A stretch of 64,000 bases of DNA from Rikenellaceae bacterium (GTDB taxonomy: Bacteria > Bacteroidota > Bacteroidia > Bacteroidales > Rikenellaceae). Shown here in pieces: positions 18,870-28,711 of the stretch. The stretch spans positions 1 through 64,000 of the forward strand of contig SUZF01000007.1 of assembly GCA_015060065.1 (NCBI GenBank), in the 5' to 3' direction. The first letter of the stretch is position 1. The number at the start of each line of letters is the position of its first letter. The notes under the pieces were generated by a model. That model made no database searches and had not been told where the DNA came from. It saw nothing but the letters and a program-made list of their open reading frames with translations. The position numbers and the translations under genes are program-made.

Positions 18870-19994
18870 ATGAAAAAACTTATCTTCGCAGCAGTGTTGG
18901 TCGCGCTGACCGCCTGCAATTGTAACAACAACCAACCTCAACTCCTCGATAAAGAGGCATTTACGACAACTGTTGATGGCAAAGACGTGTCGCTCTACAC
19001 CTTGAAGGCCGGCGATCTGACGATGCAGGTTACCAACTATGGTGCGCGTGTGGTGTCGCTCTGGACTCCCGACCGCGATGGTAACTTTGCCGACGTCGAA
19101 ATCGGTTATGAGAACATCGACCGCTATATCAACAACACGGGCGAGCGTTACCTGGGTGCTGTGGTAGGTCCTTTTGCCAACCGTATTGCCAAGGGTCGTT
19201 TTGTGCTTGACGGCAAGGAGTACCACACTCCGATTAACAACAATGGTCAGACCCTTCACGGAGGTATCCTCGGTGTGGATCGCATCGTCTGGGACGTTAA
19301 GGAGGCTACCGAGAGCAAAATCGTCTTCTACTGCCTGCTTCCCGATGGTCAGGATGGCTTCCCCGGCAATCGCGAGATTGAAATGGTCTACGAGTTGACT
19401 CCTGAAAATGAATTTGCCGTGTCGTATAAGGCAACAACCGACGCTCCGACCGTTATGAATCTCTCGCACCACTCATTCTTCAACCTCGAAGGCGATGGCG
19501 AAGGCACGATTCTTGACCACGTGTTGCAGATTAACGGAGATGCCATTACTCCCTACGGAGAGGGCGCAATTCCTACGGGCGAGATTATGCCTGTCGAGGG
19601 TACGCCGTTTGATTTCCGCGAGCCTCATGCCATTGGCGAGAGAGTGAATGCCGACCACCCGCAACTTGCAGCCGGTCTGGGTTACGACCACAACTGGATT
19701 CTGAATCGTGAGGAGGATGGAATGGAGGTAAAGGTTGCCGATGTATATTCGCCCAAGAGCGGTCGTGGTATGGAGGTTTGGACCGACCAGATTGCTTTGC
19801 AGTTCTACGGAGGTAACTTCTTCGATGGTTCGTTCAATACCAAGTATGGTAAGCCGGTACTCTTCCGTGGTGCTATCGCTCTCGAAACACAGCGTTATCC
19901 CGACTCGCCCAACCATCCGGAGTTCCCCTCATGTACGTTGCGTCCGGGAGAGGTTTATACCCATACCTGTATATATAAGTTCTACGCAAAATAA
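18870..19994 (+). CDS. galM: Aldose 1-epimerase (mutarotase), lipoprotein-type
   Basis: 374 aa; VTNYGARVVSLWTPDRDGNFADVEIGYENIDRY, RYLGAVVGPFANRIAKGRF, LSHHSFFNLEG; lipobox TAC. Confidence 0.93.
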   Translation: MKKLIFAAVLVALTACNCNNNQPQLLDKEAFTTTVDGKDVSLYTLKAGDLTMQVTNYGARVVSLWTPDRDGNFADVEIGYENIDRYINNTGERYLGAVVGPFANRIAKGRFVLDGKEYHTPINNNGQTLHGGILGVDRIVWDVKEATESKIVFYCLLPDGQDGFPGNREIEMVYELTPENEFAVSYKATTDAPTVMNLSHHSFFNLEGDGEGTILDHVLQINGDAITPYGEGAIPTGEIMPVEGTPFDFREPHAIGERVNADHPQLAAGLGYDHNWILNREEDGMEVKVADVYSPKSGRGMEVWTDQIALQFYGGNFFDGSFNTKYGKPVLFRGAIALETQRYPDSPNHPEFPSCTLRPGEVYTHTCIYKFYAK

Positions 19995-20002
19995 GAAAAC
20001 AG

Positions 20003-20824
20003 ATGAAAAAAATGCTCTTTACAGCCGTGGCTGCATTGGCAACACTGTCGCTCTCGGCACAAACACAAGTAATCGCCCATCGAGGTTTCCATGCCAAGGA
20101 GGGCTCGGACAAGAATACCATTTCGAGCCTGCTGAATGCTCAACAACTTGGTGTTTATGGCTCGGAGTGCGATATCAGCATGTCGGCAGACGACTCTCTG
20201 ATGGTCGTACATGGCTCGATGCATCCCGACCGCCGCATTCCGGCTCCGCATAGAGTGCATGTTACGAAGGACGTATATAAGGATATCCGTGCTATTTCGT
20301 GTGAGGGTGGAAATATCGTTCCTACACTGCGTGAGTACCTTGTGCAGACCAAGAAGTATCCCGGCACGAAACTCGTTATCGAGATTAAGAATCACAAAGG
20401 CGACACCCCGGAACGCCAGAAGTTTTTCACAAAGAAGATTGTTGAAATGGTTGCGGAGTTCGGCTTGGAGAAGCAGGTTGATTATATCGCCTTCTCGAAG
20501 ATTATATGTGACGAGTTGGTAAAACTCGCTCCGAATAATGAGATTGCCTACCTCAATGGAGATTTTACCCCTGCCGAGTGTAAGCAGCGCGGTTATACCG
20601 GTATCGACTATTCAAGAAAGGTGCTGCGTGAGCATCCGGAGTGGGTTAAGCAGGCGCAGGAACTTGGTATGAAGGTTAATGTCTGGACGGTAAATAAGCC
20701 GGAGGAGATACAGTTCTTTATCGACCTCGGAGTTGATTTTATCACTACCGACAATCCGCTCGAAACCATCAAACTTATCGAGGCGAGCCAGAAAAAGCAT
20801 AAGAAGGGCAAGAGCCGTAAATAA
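20003..20824 (+). CDS. Glycerophosphodiester phosphodiesterase family protein
   Basis: 273 aa; QVIAHRGFHAKEGSDKNTISSLLNAQQLG, ECDISMSADDSLMVVHG, NVWTVNKPEEIQFFIDLGVDFITTDNP; signal peptide. Confidence 0.92.
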   Translation: MKKMLFTAVAALATLSLSAQTQVIAHRGFHAKEGSDKNTISSLLNAQQLGVYGSECDISMSADDSLMVVHGSMHPDRRIPAPHRVHVTKDVYKDIRAISCEGGNIVPTLREYLVQTKKYPGTKLVIEIKNHKGDTPERQKFFTKKIVEMVAEFGLEKQVDYIAFSKIICDELVKLAPNNEIAYLNGDFTPAECKQRGYTGIDYSRKVLREHPEWVKQAQELGMKVNVWTVNKPEEIQFFIDLGVDFITTDNPLETIKLIEASQKKHKKGKSRK

Positions 20825-20864
20825 GAGTAACAAAACTATAAATAGATAAAACCTAAACAGAACT

Positions 20865-22001
20865 ATGGAAATGAGAGAAAAAGTAGCAGCGAAATTCGAA
20901 GAACTTTTCGGAGAGGGTGCGGTGATGTATGCATCGCCCGGACGTATTAACCTTATCGGAGAGCATACCGATTACAATGGCGGTTTCGTATTCCCCGGAG
21001 CGGTAGATAAGGGTATTGTTGCCGCAATCAAACTCAACGGCACAGATAAAGTTCGTGCATACGCTATCGACCTCGATAGCCACTCGGAGTTCGGCCTGAA
21101 CGAGGAGGATAAGCCTGCCGAGAGTTGGGCTCACTATATCTTCGGTGTATGCCGCGAGATGCAGAAGCGAGGTGTGAAGGTTGGCGGTTTTGATACCACA
21201 TTCTCCGGTAATGTGCCACTCGGTGCCGGTATGTCGTCGTCGGCAGCATTGGAGAGTACGTTTGCATTTGCGCTGAATGAACTCTTTGATGGCGGAATCG
21301 ACAAGTTTGAGTTGGCTCGCGTGGGTCAATCGACCGAGCATAACTACTGCGGTGTGAAGTGTGGTATTATGGACCAGTTCGCATCGGTATTCGGCAAGGC
21401 GGGTAACCTTATGCGCCTCGACTGCCGCTCGATGGAGTTCGAGTACTTCCCCTTCAATCCGCAGGGATATAAACTCGTTCTGCTCGACTCGGTTGTGAAG
21501 CACGAACTCGTAGGCTCGCCTTACAATGACCGTCGTGAGTCGTGCGAGAGAGTAGCGAAGGTGCTGGGTCAGGAGTTCTTGCGCGGAGCAACTATGGAGC
21601 AACTCGATGCTATTAAGGATCAAATCTCGGATGAGGACTATCGTCGCGCTCGCTATGTTATCGGTGAGGAGCGTCGTGTGCTGGATGTTTGCGAGGCTCT
21701 CGAAAAGGGCGATTACGAGACTGTTGGCGCACGTATGTTCGAGACCCACTGGGGAATGTCGAAGGACTACGAGGTAAGTTGTGAGGAACTTGACTTCTTG
21801 GCAACTGTTGCCGAGGAGTGCGGTGTTACCGGCTCGCGCATTATGGGTGGCGGTTTTGGTGGCTGCACCATCAACCTCGTGAAGGAGGAGCTCTACGATA
21901 CGTTTATTGCCGAGGCTAAAAAGCGTTTCAACGAGAAGTATGGACATGAGCCGAAGGTCTATCCCGTGGTTATCTCGGATGGTTCGCGTCGATTGGAATA
22001 A
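20865..22001 (+). CDS. galK: Galactokinase
   Basis: 378 aa; SPGRINLIGEHTDYNGGFVFPGAVDKG; GNVPLGAGMSSSAALE; GSRIMGGGFGGCTINLV. Confidence 0.96.
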   Translation: MEMREKVAAKFEELFGEGAVMYASPGRINLIGEHTDYNGGFVFPGAVDKGIVAAIKLNGTDKVRAYAIDLDSHSEFGLNEEDKPAESWAHYIFGVCREMQKRGVKVGGFDTTFSGNVPLGAGMSSSAALESTFAFALNELFDGGIDKFELARVGQSTEHNYCGVKCGIMDQFASVFGKAGNLMRLDCRSMEFEYFPFNPQGYKLVLLDSVVKHELVGSPYNDRRESCERVAKVLGQEFLRGATMEQLDAIKDQISDEDYRRARYVIGEERRVLDVCEALEKGDYETVGARMFETHWGMSKDYEVSCEELDFLATVAEECGVTGSRIMGGGFGGCTINLVKEELYDTFIAEAKKRFNEKYGHEPKVYPVVISDGSRRLE

Positions 22002-22068
22002 GCGTTGTTTGAAGGCTGTTTGGCATTGAGGCCGATTTCGGCTATCTCGCCAAGCGCCCGAAAGAGAA

Positions 22069-22100
22069 GAGGCTGCTCAACCGAATGGTTGGGCAGCCTC
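22069..22100. terminator. Bidirectional terminator between galK and gcvH
   Basis: GAGGCTGCTCAACC-GAAT-GGTTGGGCAGCCTC (one G:T pair) between convergent genes. Confidence 0.75.
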
Positions 22101-22129
22101 TCTATTGTGACGTTGATGTAGCGTCGCTG

Positions 22130-22507
22130 TTAGCCGATAAGTTCGGCATACTGCTCGGCAGTGAGCAGGGCATCGTAGTCGGCAGCATTTGAAATCTGCA
22201 CCTTCACGAGCCAACCCTCGCCATAGGGGTCTTTATTTACGAGTGCGGGGTCCGCATCAACAGCCTCATTGACCTCCAAAACCTCGCCACCCATTGGCAA
22301 GAAGAGGTCGCTCACGGTCTTTACTGCCTCGACAGCACCGAAAACTTCGCCTGCTTCGAGTGTCTCGCCTACGGTCGGGACATCGACAAAGACGATATCG
22401 CCCAACTCGCTCTGTGCAAAATCGGTAATGCCGACATAGGCCACATCACCCTCCAAACGACACCACTCGTGGTCGTTGGAGTATTTCAAATTCGAAGGAA
22501 TATTCAT
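22130..22507 (-). CDS. gcvH: Glycine cleavage system H protein
   Basis: 125 aa; [58 protein letters not shown]. Confidence 0.96.
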   Translation of the reverse strand: MNIPSNLKYSNDHEWCRLEGDVAYVGITDFAQSELGDIVFVDVPTVGETLEAGEVFGAVEAVKTVSDLFLPMGGEVLEVNEAVDADPALVNKDPYGEGWLVKVQISNAADYDALLTAEQYAELIG

Positions 22508-22577
22508 AATATCTCTTTTTTAGTTGTTGATTTCTATGCAAATATAACTCTTTATTCCGAATATTTCGCTTTGTTCG

Positions 22578-23303
22578 CTATTTTTTAATCACAAACTCCA
22601 CCTGTTTGAAGAGATATTCGTGCAGAGAGCCATCCGAAGAGTGTTCGATTTGCAGTTCGCCCGAAGGTCGCACACCACGAATCGTTCCCTCGAAAACCGT
22701 GCCGTCGGCAAGGGTGTAGTGGTGTTTTTCGCCCAAACGATACATCGTCGAGCGGTATCTGCTCTGCAACATCTCTTTCTCGTCACAGCGCAACGATTCG
22801 TATAGTGACATGATGTTGTGATGCAGTCGCGTCAAGACCTCCTCGCGGTCAAACTCTCTGCCGGCAACCAGCGACATCGAGGTTGGGTTGGGAAGCGAGG
22901 GGTCAAACTCTGTCTGGTTGATATTCAGCCCGATGCCGGCAATGGTGCGGGCAAGGCATCCTCCCGTCAGCGAGTTCTCGACCAACATCCCGACAATCTT
23001 CTTGTTGCCGACATAGATGTCGTTTGTCCACTTGATTCGCGCCTCGATTTTGTACTCCGCGAGTGTATCGACTAATCCCAGAGCCAACACCTCCGAGAGC
23101 AAAAACTGCTCATTGACGGGTAGAAATCGTGGCTCCAAGATGAGTGAAAAGGTCAAATTCTGCCCCTCGGCACTCTCCCACGTGTGTCCGCGCTGCCCAC
23201 GACCTGCCGTCTGTCGCTCGGCAATGACGATATCGCCCTCGCGATATGCCGGGTTACGAGCCTCGTCATTTGTCGAGCCGAGTATATCGAAACGGTAAAT
23301 CAT
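22578..23303 (-). CDS. birA: Biotin--[acetyl-CoA-carboxylase] ligase
   Basis: 241 aa; ERQTAGRGQRGHTWESAEGQNLTFSLIL; IKWTNDIYVGNKKIVGML; IAGIGLNIN. Confidence 0.93.
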   Translation of the reverse strand: MIYRFDILGSTNDEARNPAYREGDIVIAERQTAGRGQRGHTWESAEGQNLTFSLILEPRFLPVNEQFLLSEVLALGLVDTLAEYKIEARIKWTNDIYVGNKKIVGMLVENSLTGGCLARTIAGIGLNINQTEFDPSLPNPTSMSLVAGREFDREEVLTRLHHNIMSLYESLRCDEKEMLQSRYRSTMYRLGEKHHYTLADGTVFEGTIRGVRPSGELQIEHSSDGSLHEYLFKQVEFVIKK

Positions 23304-23381
23304 CGTTTTTCGGACAAGGGTAAATTACATCTTTTCAGAGAACTGCTACGTACTGACTCTGCCGAATCTCGTCGTTAAGTA

Positions 23382-24212
23382 TTAAACGCTCACTCCAAAG
23401 TCGCGCAGGGCATCATTGAGTGATGTTTTTTTATCGGTTGACTCCTTACGTTTGCCGATAATGAGGGCGCACGATACGCCATACTCTCCTGCGGAAAACT
23501 TCTTCATATAGGTACCCGGAATAACCACCGAGCGAGGCGGTACATATCCGCGATACTCCTTCGGTTCGTCGCCCGTGACATCGATAATATGGGTCGAGCC
23601 GGTAATTACCACATTCGAGCCGAGTACCGACTCACGACAGATGTGCGCACCCTCGACAACGATAGCGCGTGAGCCGATAAAGCAGTTGTCCTCGATAATC
23701 ACGGGAGCAGCCTGTACCGGCTCCAAAACTCCACCGATACCGACACCGCCCGACAGATGAACGTGCTTGCCTATTTGCGCACACGAGCCGACCGTAGCCC
23801 ACGTATCAACCATCGTTCCCGTATCGACATAGGCTCCGATATTGACATACGACGGCATCAGGATCGCTCCGGGGGCGATATATGCACCATAACGAGCCAC
23901 AGCGTGAGGTACAACCCTCACTCCGAGCGACTCGAAGTCGTGTTTGAGTTCCATCTTGTCGTACCATTCGAGTTCGCCGGCACGCATTGTGCGCATCTTC
24001 TGAATGGGGAAGTAGAGGATTATCGCCTTCTTGACCCACTCATTTACCTGCCACTCGCTCTTTTCGAGATCGAGAGGCTCGGCTGTGCGCAGTTCGCCCT
24101 TATCGACAGCCTCGACAACGCGACGTATAGCCTCCTTGGTTGCTGCATCCGAGAGCAGGTCGCGGTTCTCCCACGCGCTCTCGATTATCTGTTTTTCTTG
24201 CTCAAATTTCAT
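23382..24212 (-). CDS. dapD: 2,3,4,5-tetrahydropyridine-2,6-dicarboxylate N-succinyltransferase
   Basis: 276 aa; hexapeptide-repeat region YIAPGAILMPSYVNIGAYVDTGTMVDTWATVGSCAQIGKHVHLSGGVGIGGVLEP. Confidence 0.95.
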   Translation of the reverse strand: MKFEQEKQIIESAWENRDLLSDAATKEAIRRVVEAVDKGELRTAEPLDLEKSEWQVNEWVKKAIILYFPIQKMRTMRAGELEWYDKMELKHDFESLGVRVVPHAVARYGAYIAPGAILMPSYVNIGAYVDTGTMVDTWATVGSCAQIGKHVHLSGGVGIGGVLEPVQAAPVIIEDNCFIGSRAIVVEGAHICRESVLGSNVVITGSTHIIDVTGDEPKEYRGYVPPRSVVIPGTYMKKFSAGEYGVSCALIIGKRKESTDKKTSLNDALRDFGVSV

Positions 24213-24232
24213 CGATTTTGTTCTCTTTGTTA

Positions 24233-24886
24233 TTACAATTTTTCGCCATAAGCGAGGTCTCCGGCATCGCCAATTCCGGGAACGATGTAGGAGTGCGATG
24301 TGAGTTCGGCATCAACCGCAGCACACCAAATCGTAGTTGAACTTTGGGGCAGGTGCTTCATCGCGTAATCAACGCCCTGCTCGCTGGCGATTACGGCTGC
24401 AATGTGTGTATGGGCGGGTTGTCCTCCGCGCTCGCACAGAGCCTCGTATGCCAAGACCAACGACGAGCCGGTTGCCAACATCGGATCCATGAGAATCAAG
24501 GTCTTGCCTTCGAGATTGCCGCACGAAATATACTCTACCTTTACCTCAAAGGAGTTGTCCTTGTGGCTCTTGCGATATGCCGACACAAAGGCGTTCTGCG
24601 CATCATCGAAGTAGTTGAGAAAACCCTGATGGAAGGGTAGTCCGGCACGAAGAATCGTCGCCACGACAATCTTGTCGCTGACCATATTGACCTCTGCCTC
24701 GCCGAGCGGTGTCTCAACGATACGGGTCGTGTAGTTCAGTTTCTTCGAGATTTCGTATGCCGTAACCTCTCCGATACGTTCCAGATTGCGACGGAAGCGC
24801 ATCGAATCTTTCTGAATCTGCTTATCGCGGATTTCGGCAATAAACTTGTTCAAGAGGGTGTTTTCGTGATTGAGAATGTGTAGCAT
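24233..24886 (-). CDS. upp: Uracil phosphoribosyltransferase
   Basis: 217 aa; VATILRAGLPFHQGFLNYFD; LILMDPMLATGSSLVLAYEAL; VPGIGDAGDLAYGEKL. Confidence 0.93.
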   Translation of the reverse strand: MLHILNHENTLLNKFIAEIRDKQIQKDSMRFRRNLERIGEVTAYEISKKLNYTTRIVETPLGEAEVNMVSDKIVVATILRAGLPFHQGFLNYFDDAQNAFVSAYRKSHKDNSFEVKVEYISCGNLEGKTLILMDPMLATGSSLVLAYEALCERGGQPAHTHIAAVIASEQGVDYAMKHLPQSSTTIWCAAVDAELTSHSYIVPGIGDAGDLAYGEKL

Positions 24887-24920
24887 AATCTATTGAGTTT
24901 TAAGTTTCTGTTGTCGGTTA

Positions 24921-26153
24921 TTAGTATAGGAAGTTATTGAACGGATAACGACCGGAGTGAATCTCGCGTACCATGCCGTAGAGGTCGCTGCGCAACTTCT
25001 CGATATTCAGTCGCTCGACTGCCGAGATGAAGATGCAGGGCGTATTTGCCTTGGCAATCCAACTCTGCTTCATCTCTTCGAGTGACATATTCTCTCGTGT
25101 GGCAGGCGTGAGGTCATCTTCATCTTTTTTAACATAGGTATAGGCGTCAATCTTGTTGAAGACCAAAAATACGGGCTTGTCTGCTGCTCCGATATCCTGC
25201 AAGGTCTGCTTGACAACGGCTATCTGCTCCTCGAACTGCGGATGCGAAATATCGACCACGTGCAGGAGAAGGTCCGCTTCGCGTACCTCGTCCAGTGTCG
25301 ATTTGAACGACTCGATAAGTTGTGTGGGTAGTTTGCGGATGAATCCCACCGTGTCCGACATCAGGAATGGCAGGTTGTCGAAAACAACCTTGCGGACGGT
25401 CGTGTCGAGGGTTGCGAAGAGTTTGTTCTCGGCAAACACATCGCTCTTCGACAAGAGATTCATCAGCGTCGATTTGCCGACGTTGGTATATCCGACCAGA
25501 GCCACACGCACCATCGAGCCTCGATTGGAGCGTTGCACCGACATCTGGCGGTCAATCTTTTTCAACTCCTCTTTGAGTTTCGATATGCGGTCGCGAACAA
25601 TTCGGCGGTCGGTCTCGATTTCACGCTCTCCGGCACCGCCACGAGTTCCCGTGCCACCTCGCTGGCGTTCAAGGTGGGTCCATAGACCCGCCAATCGCGG
25701 AAGCATATACTCATACTGCGCCAACTGTACCTGCGTCTTGGCGTATGCCGTGCGGGCGCGCGACATAAAGATATCGAGAATCAGGCGTGTGCGGTCGATG
25801 ATGCGACAGGGCATTGCCTGCTCGATATTGCGGGTCTGCGAGGGCGAGAGTTCATCGTCGAAGATTACGACGTTGATAGCGTTCTCTTCGCAATAGCGGG
25901 CAATCTCTTCGAGTTTTCCCGGCCCGACATATATGCGCGATGAGGGCTGGGGCAGTCGCTGCGTGAAGCGACGTATGGTTACGATATCGGCAGTCTCTGC
26001 CAAAAACTCCAATTCGTCGAGAAACTCCTCTGCCTGACGTGGCTCCTGATTGTCACGGATGACAGCGACAAGCACGGCACGCTCTCGCGTATCGACAATC
26101 TCTTCGGTGGTTTTCTTATCGAGCGGTTGTTTCATATACTCCGTTCTACTCAC
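24921..26153 (-). CDS. hflX: Ribosome-associated GTPase HflX
   Basis: 410 aa; IFDDELSPSQTRNIEQAMPCRIIDRTRLILDIF; RGGTGTRGGAGEREIETDRR; ALVGYTNVGKSTLMNLL; SDTVGFIRKLPTQLIESFKSTLDE. Confidence 0.96.
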   Translation of the reverse strand: MSRTEYMKQPLDKKTTEEIVDTRERAVLVAVIRDNQEPRQAEEFLDELEFLAETADIVTIRRFTQRLPQPSSRIYVGPGKLEEIARYCEENAINVVIFDDELSPSQTRNIEQAMPCRIIDRTRLILDIFMSRARTAYAKTQVQLAQYEYMLPRLAGLWTHLERQRGGTGTRGGAGEREIETDRRIVRDRISKLKEELKKIDRQMSVQRSNRGSMVRVALVGYTNVGKSTLMNLLSKSDVFAENKLFATLDTTVRKVVFDNLPFLMSDTVGFIRKLPTQLIESFKSTLDEVREADLLLHVVDISHPQFEEQIAVVKQTLQDIGAADKPVFLVFNKIDAYTYVKKDEDDLTPATRENMSLEEMKQSWIAKANTPCIFISAVERLNIEKLRSDLYGMVREIHSGRYPFNNFLY

Positions 26154-26180
26154 GAAAAAAGGTCTGTTTTGTAATGTACA

Positions 26181-26219
26181 AAAAAGGGTATCCCTACAAT
26201 TGAGAAGATACCCCTTTTT
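26181..26219 (-). terminator. Rho-independent terminator downstream of tonB-like gene
   Basis: AAAAAGGGTATC ... GATACCCCTTTTT inverted repeat between tonB-like gene and hflX. Confidence 0.75.
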
Positions 26220-26236
26220 GTGTCTTTGTGTTATAA

Positions 26237-26919
26237 TTAGTTTTGGAGACGGAAATCGACGGGCAACGTATATTTTACACGTACCGCCTGATTTCTCTGC
26301 TTACCGGGGCTCCACTTCGGAGACATCTTCAAAACTCGCGCCGCTTCGTCAGAGAGAGAGCGGTCAGGTGTTTGGAGAACCTCGATATTGGTAAGCGTAC
26401 CGTCACGCTCGATGACAAACGAGAGAAGCACACGACCCGTGATACCATTCTCCTGTGCATCTGCGGGTAGCGCAGACGACCCTGCACCCACGAGCGGAAA
26501 GTCATAAGGTCACCGCCCTGGAACGAAGGCATCTTCTCTACCTTTACAAATGGCTGGTCATCCTCAATCTCCTCCTCGGCAACAGCAACAGTCTGCACGA
26601 TTTCGATATCTTCATCCCACTCCGAGAAATCGACGTTAGTGGCAATCTTCGTATCGTTGGTTACGACGTTGAGGATGTCGGTAATAACGGTAATCTCGGT
26701 CTTCTTGGGAGGTTCGGGAGGTTTCTGGTCCTGACGGGTAATCTCGGTAATCTCCTCCTCGACGGGGCCGAAAGACTGCTCGACTTTCTCGATTCGATAC
26801 TCGGTCGGAGTGTACGAGAATACGGCAATAACCGCAAGCAACGCTACAATCAAACCGATTTCAAGCATAAGACCTCTCTTGTTGTTAAGGTCGGCTTTGG
26901 GTGATTTTTTAACTTCCAT
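26237..26919 (-). pseudogene. TonB-family energy transducer interrupted by an apparent single-base frameshift
   Basis: ORF 26919->26329 carries the TM/Pro-rich region and FQGGDLMTFRSWVQGRLRYP, then turns to nonsense; ORF 26491->26237 in another frame continues ADAQENGITGRVLLSFVIERDGTLTNIEVLQTPDRSLSDEAARVLKMSPKWSPGKQRNQAVRVKYTLPVDFRLQN. Confidence 0.85.
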
Positions 26920-26989
26920 TTATCTAAAATTTTTAATTGTTCCGGTTACATTTACCACAAAATTCGCTTTGCGTGGGCATACGTAGTCG

Positions 26990-27022
26990 CAAATATAATG
27001 ATAATATTCCGAAAATAGCAAA
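26990..27022 (-). promoter_or_regulatory. Promoter of tonB-like gene
   Basis: Minus strand TTTG (27022-27019), 21-nt spacer, TATATTTG (26997-26990). Confidence 0.55.
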
Positions 27023-27120
27023 CAGTAATTCAAAAAATGAGTAAAAATGGGCGAAATTTCCCTTTTTGCTCATAGATTTCCTCGTTCGACGGGAGATTTT
27101 TGACGGAGAGAGTCTTTCTC

Positions 27121-27151
27121 TTGCGTATCTCGTCGAGAGTTTTTACCTTTG
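27121..27151 (+). promoter_or_regulatory. Promoter of rlmN
   Basis: TTG (27121-27123), 20-nt spacer, TACCTTTG (27144-27151), 27 nt before ATG at 27178. Confidence 0.6.
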
Positions 27152-27177
27152 CACTTGTACACAGTCGATTTGTTGCT

Positions 27178-28194
27178 ATGAAAACTCTCTACGGAATGAC
27201 TCTTGTCGAGTTGCAGCAGATGTGCGAAGAACTGCATCTTCCGCGATTTGCCGCAAAGCAGATTGCGCGGTGGCTCTATCGTCGGCACATCACTTCAATT
27301 GACGAGATGACCGATATATCTGCTGCGGGTCGAGCTGCGTTGAAAGAGCATTTTTCGCTCGGTCTGTCGGCTCCGTTGCGAGAGTCGCGCTCGATAGACG
27401 GGACAAAGAAATATCTGTTCAAAACCTCCGAGGGAGCATTGATTGAGTCGGCATATATCCCTGATGGAGAGCGTGCTACGCTGTGCGTGTCATCGCAGGC
27501 GGGTTGCCGTATGGGGTGTCGTTTTTGTGCCACTGCAAGGCAGGGTTTGCAGCACTCGCTCTCGGTGGCGGATATTCTCAACCAGATAATCTCTCTGCCC
27601 GAATGTGAGCGATTGACCAATCTCGTGTTTATGGGTATGGGCGAGCCTCTCGACAATATGGAGGCACTGCTCCCTGCGCTCGAAATCCTCACTTCCGAGT
27701 GGGGTTTCGGCTGGTCACCGACCCGCATAACGGTATCTACGGCAGGCGTAGCGAAAAATCTGCCCGAATTTCTCGATAAGACGAAGGTGCATCTTGCAGT
27801 CAGCCTGCACAATCCGTTCCATGACGAGAGGGTGGAGATTATGCCTATCGAGAGGGCTTTCCCTATTGCGGATGTTGCCGAGATTCTGCGACGTTACGAC
27901 TTCTCGCATCAGCGACGAGTGTCGTTCGAGTATATTGTAATGAGTGGGATGAACGACTCTCCGCGACATATCAAGGAGTTGTGTCGCCTGCTGAACGGCA
28001 TAAAGTGTCGTATAAATCTGATACGCTTTCATAAAATCCCCGACTCTCCATACTTCTCGCCCGAAATGGCACAGATGGAGGCTTTCAGGGATACACTGAC
28101 CTCACGTGGTATAATGACAACGATTCGCGCCTCGCGAGGCGAAGATATCGAGGCTGCGTGTGGTCTGCTCTCGACGCTCGAAACTAAAAAATAG
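27178..28194 (+). CDS. rlmN: 23S rRNA (adenine(2503)-C(2))-methyltransferase RlmN
   Basis: Radical SAM motif CRMGCRFCATARQGL; NLVFMGMGEPLDN; start set at MKTLYGMTLVELQQ because the longer ORF start (27100) is upstream of the promoter. Confidence 0.95.
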   Translation: MKTLYGMTLVELQQMCEELHLPRFAAKQIARWLYRRHITSIDEMTDISAAGRAALKEHFSLGLSAPLRESRSIDGTKKYLFKTSEGALIESAYIPDGERATLCVSSQAGCRMGCRFCATARQGLQHSLSVADILNQIISLPECERLTNLVFMGMGEPLDNMEALLPALEILTSEWGFGWSPTRITVSTAGVAKNLPEFLDKTKVHLAVSLHNPFHDERVEIMPIERAFPIADVAEILRRYDFSHQRRVSFEYIVMSGMNDSPRHIKELCRLLNGIKCRINLIRFHKIPDSPYFSPEMAQMEAFRDTLTSRGIMTTIRASRGEDIEAACGLLSTLETKK

Positions 28195-28263
28195 GGTAAA
28201 TTGTGCTGAATGGACTCTGCCGTGCAACTCTTTCGGAAGGGTTGTCAATATTGGTTTCTGGGT

Positions 28264-28698
28264 CTATTTGCTGTCCGTCTCTTTTGCTTGAAATATGGCG
28301 CGGATTTCGCCATCATTAAGTAACAACAACATCGGTCCGTCAATCTCGTAGAAGGTGGCCTCGTCTAACTCTCGGAACATCGTCTGTTCAGACTCGATAT
28401 TGGGGCAAAGGCGACGTGTCGAGGCGATGGTGCCGATATCGATACCTCGTTTTTCGGTTACGGAGTAGGGGGCGGTAAAGCGATTACAGGCTCCGATGCC
28501 GGCAAGTGAGCCGTTATCTGCAAAAATCACGTTGAACATCTCTGCCGGAAACGAAACATCATTACCACGCAACTGCACCAAGTGCCACTCGGTGCCGACT
28601 AACGGCTTGGCATTCTTACGACTGAAACGACAAGGGCAGCAGGCAACTATTGCGGTTGCCAACAACAGAACGACGATATTTGTAACTTTGAGATTCAT
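28264..28698 (-). CDS. META domain (DUF306/HslJ-like) protein
   Basis: 144 aa; LVGTEWHLVQLRGNDVSF...FADNGSLAGIGACNRFTAPYSV...STRRLCP typical META pattern; hydrophobic start with Cys. Confidence 0.8.
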   Translation of the reverse strand: MNLKVTNIVVLLLATAIVACCPCRFSRKNAKPLVGTEWHLVQLRGNDVSFPAEMFNVIFADNGSLAGIGACNRFTAPYSVTEKRGIDIGTIASTRRLCPNIESEQTMFRELDEATFYEIDGPMLLLLNDGEIRAIFQAKETDSK

Positions 28699-28711
28699 CG
28701 GTGGTGTGGTA

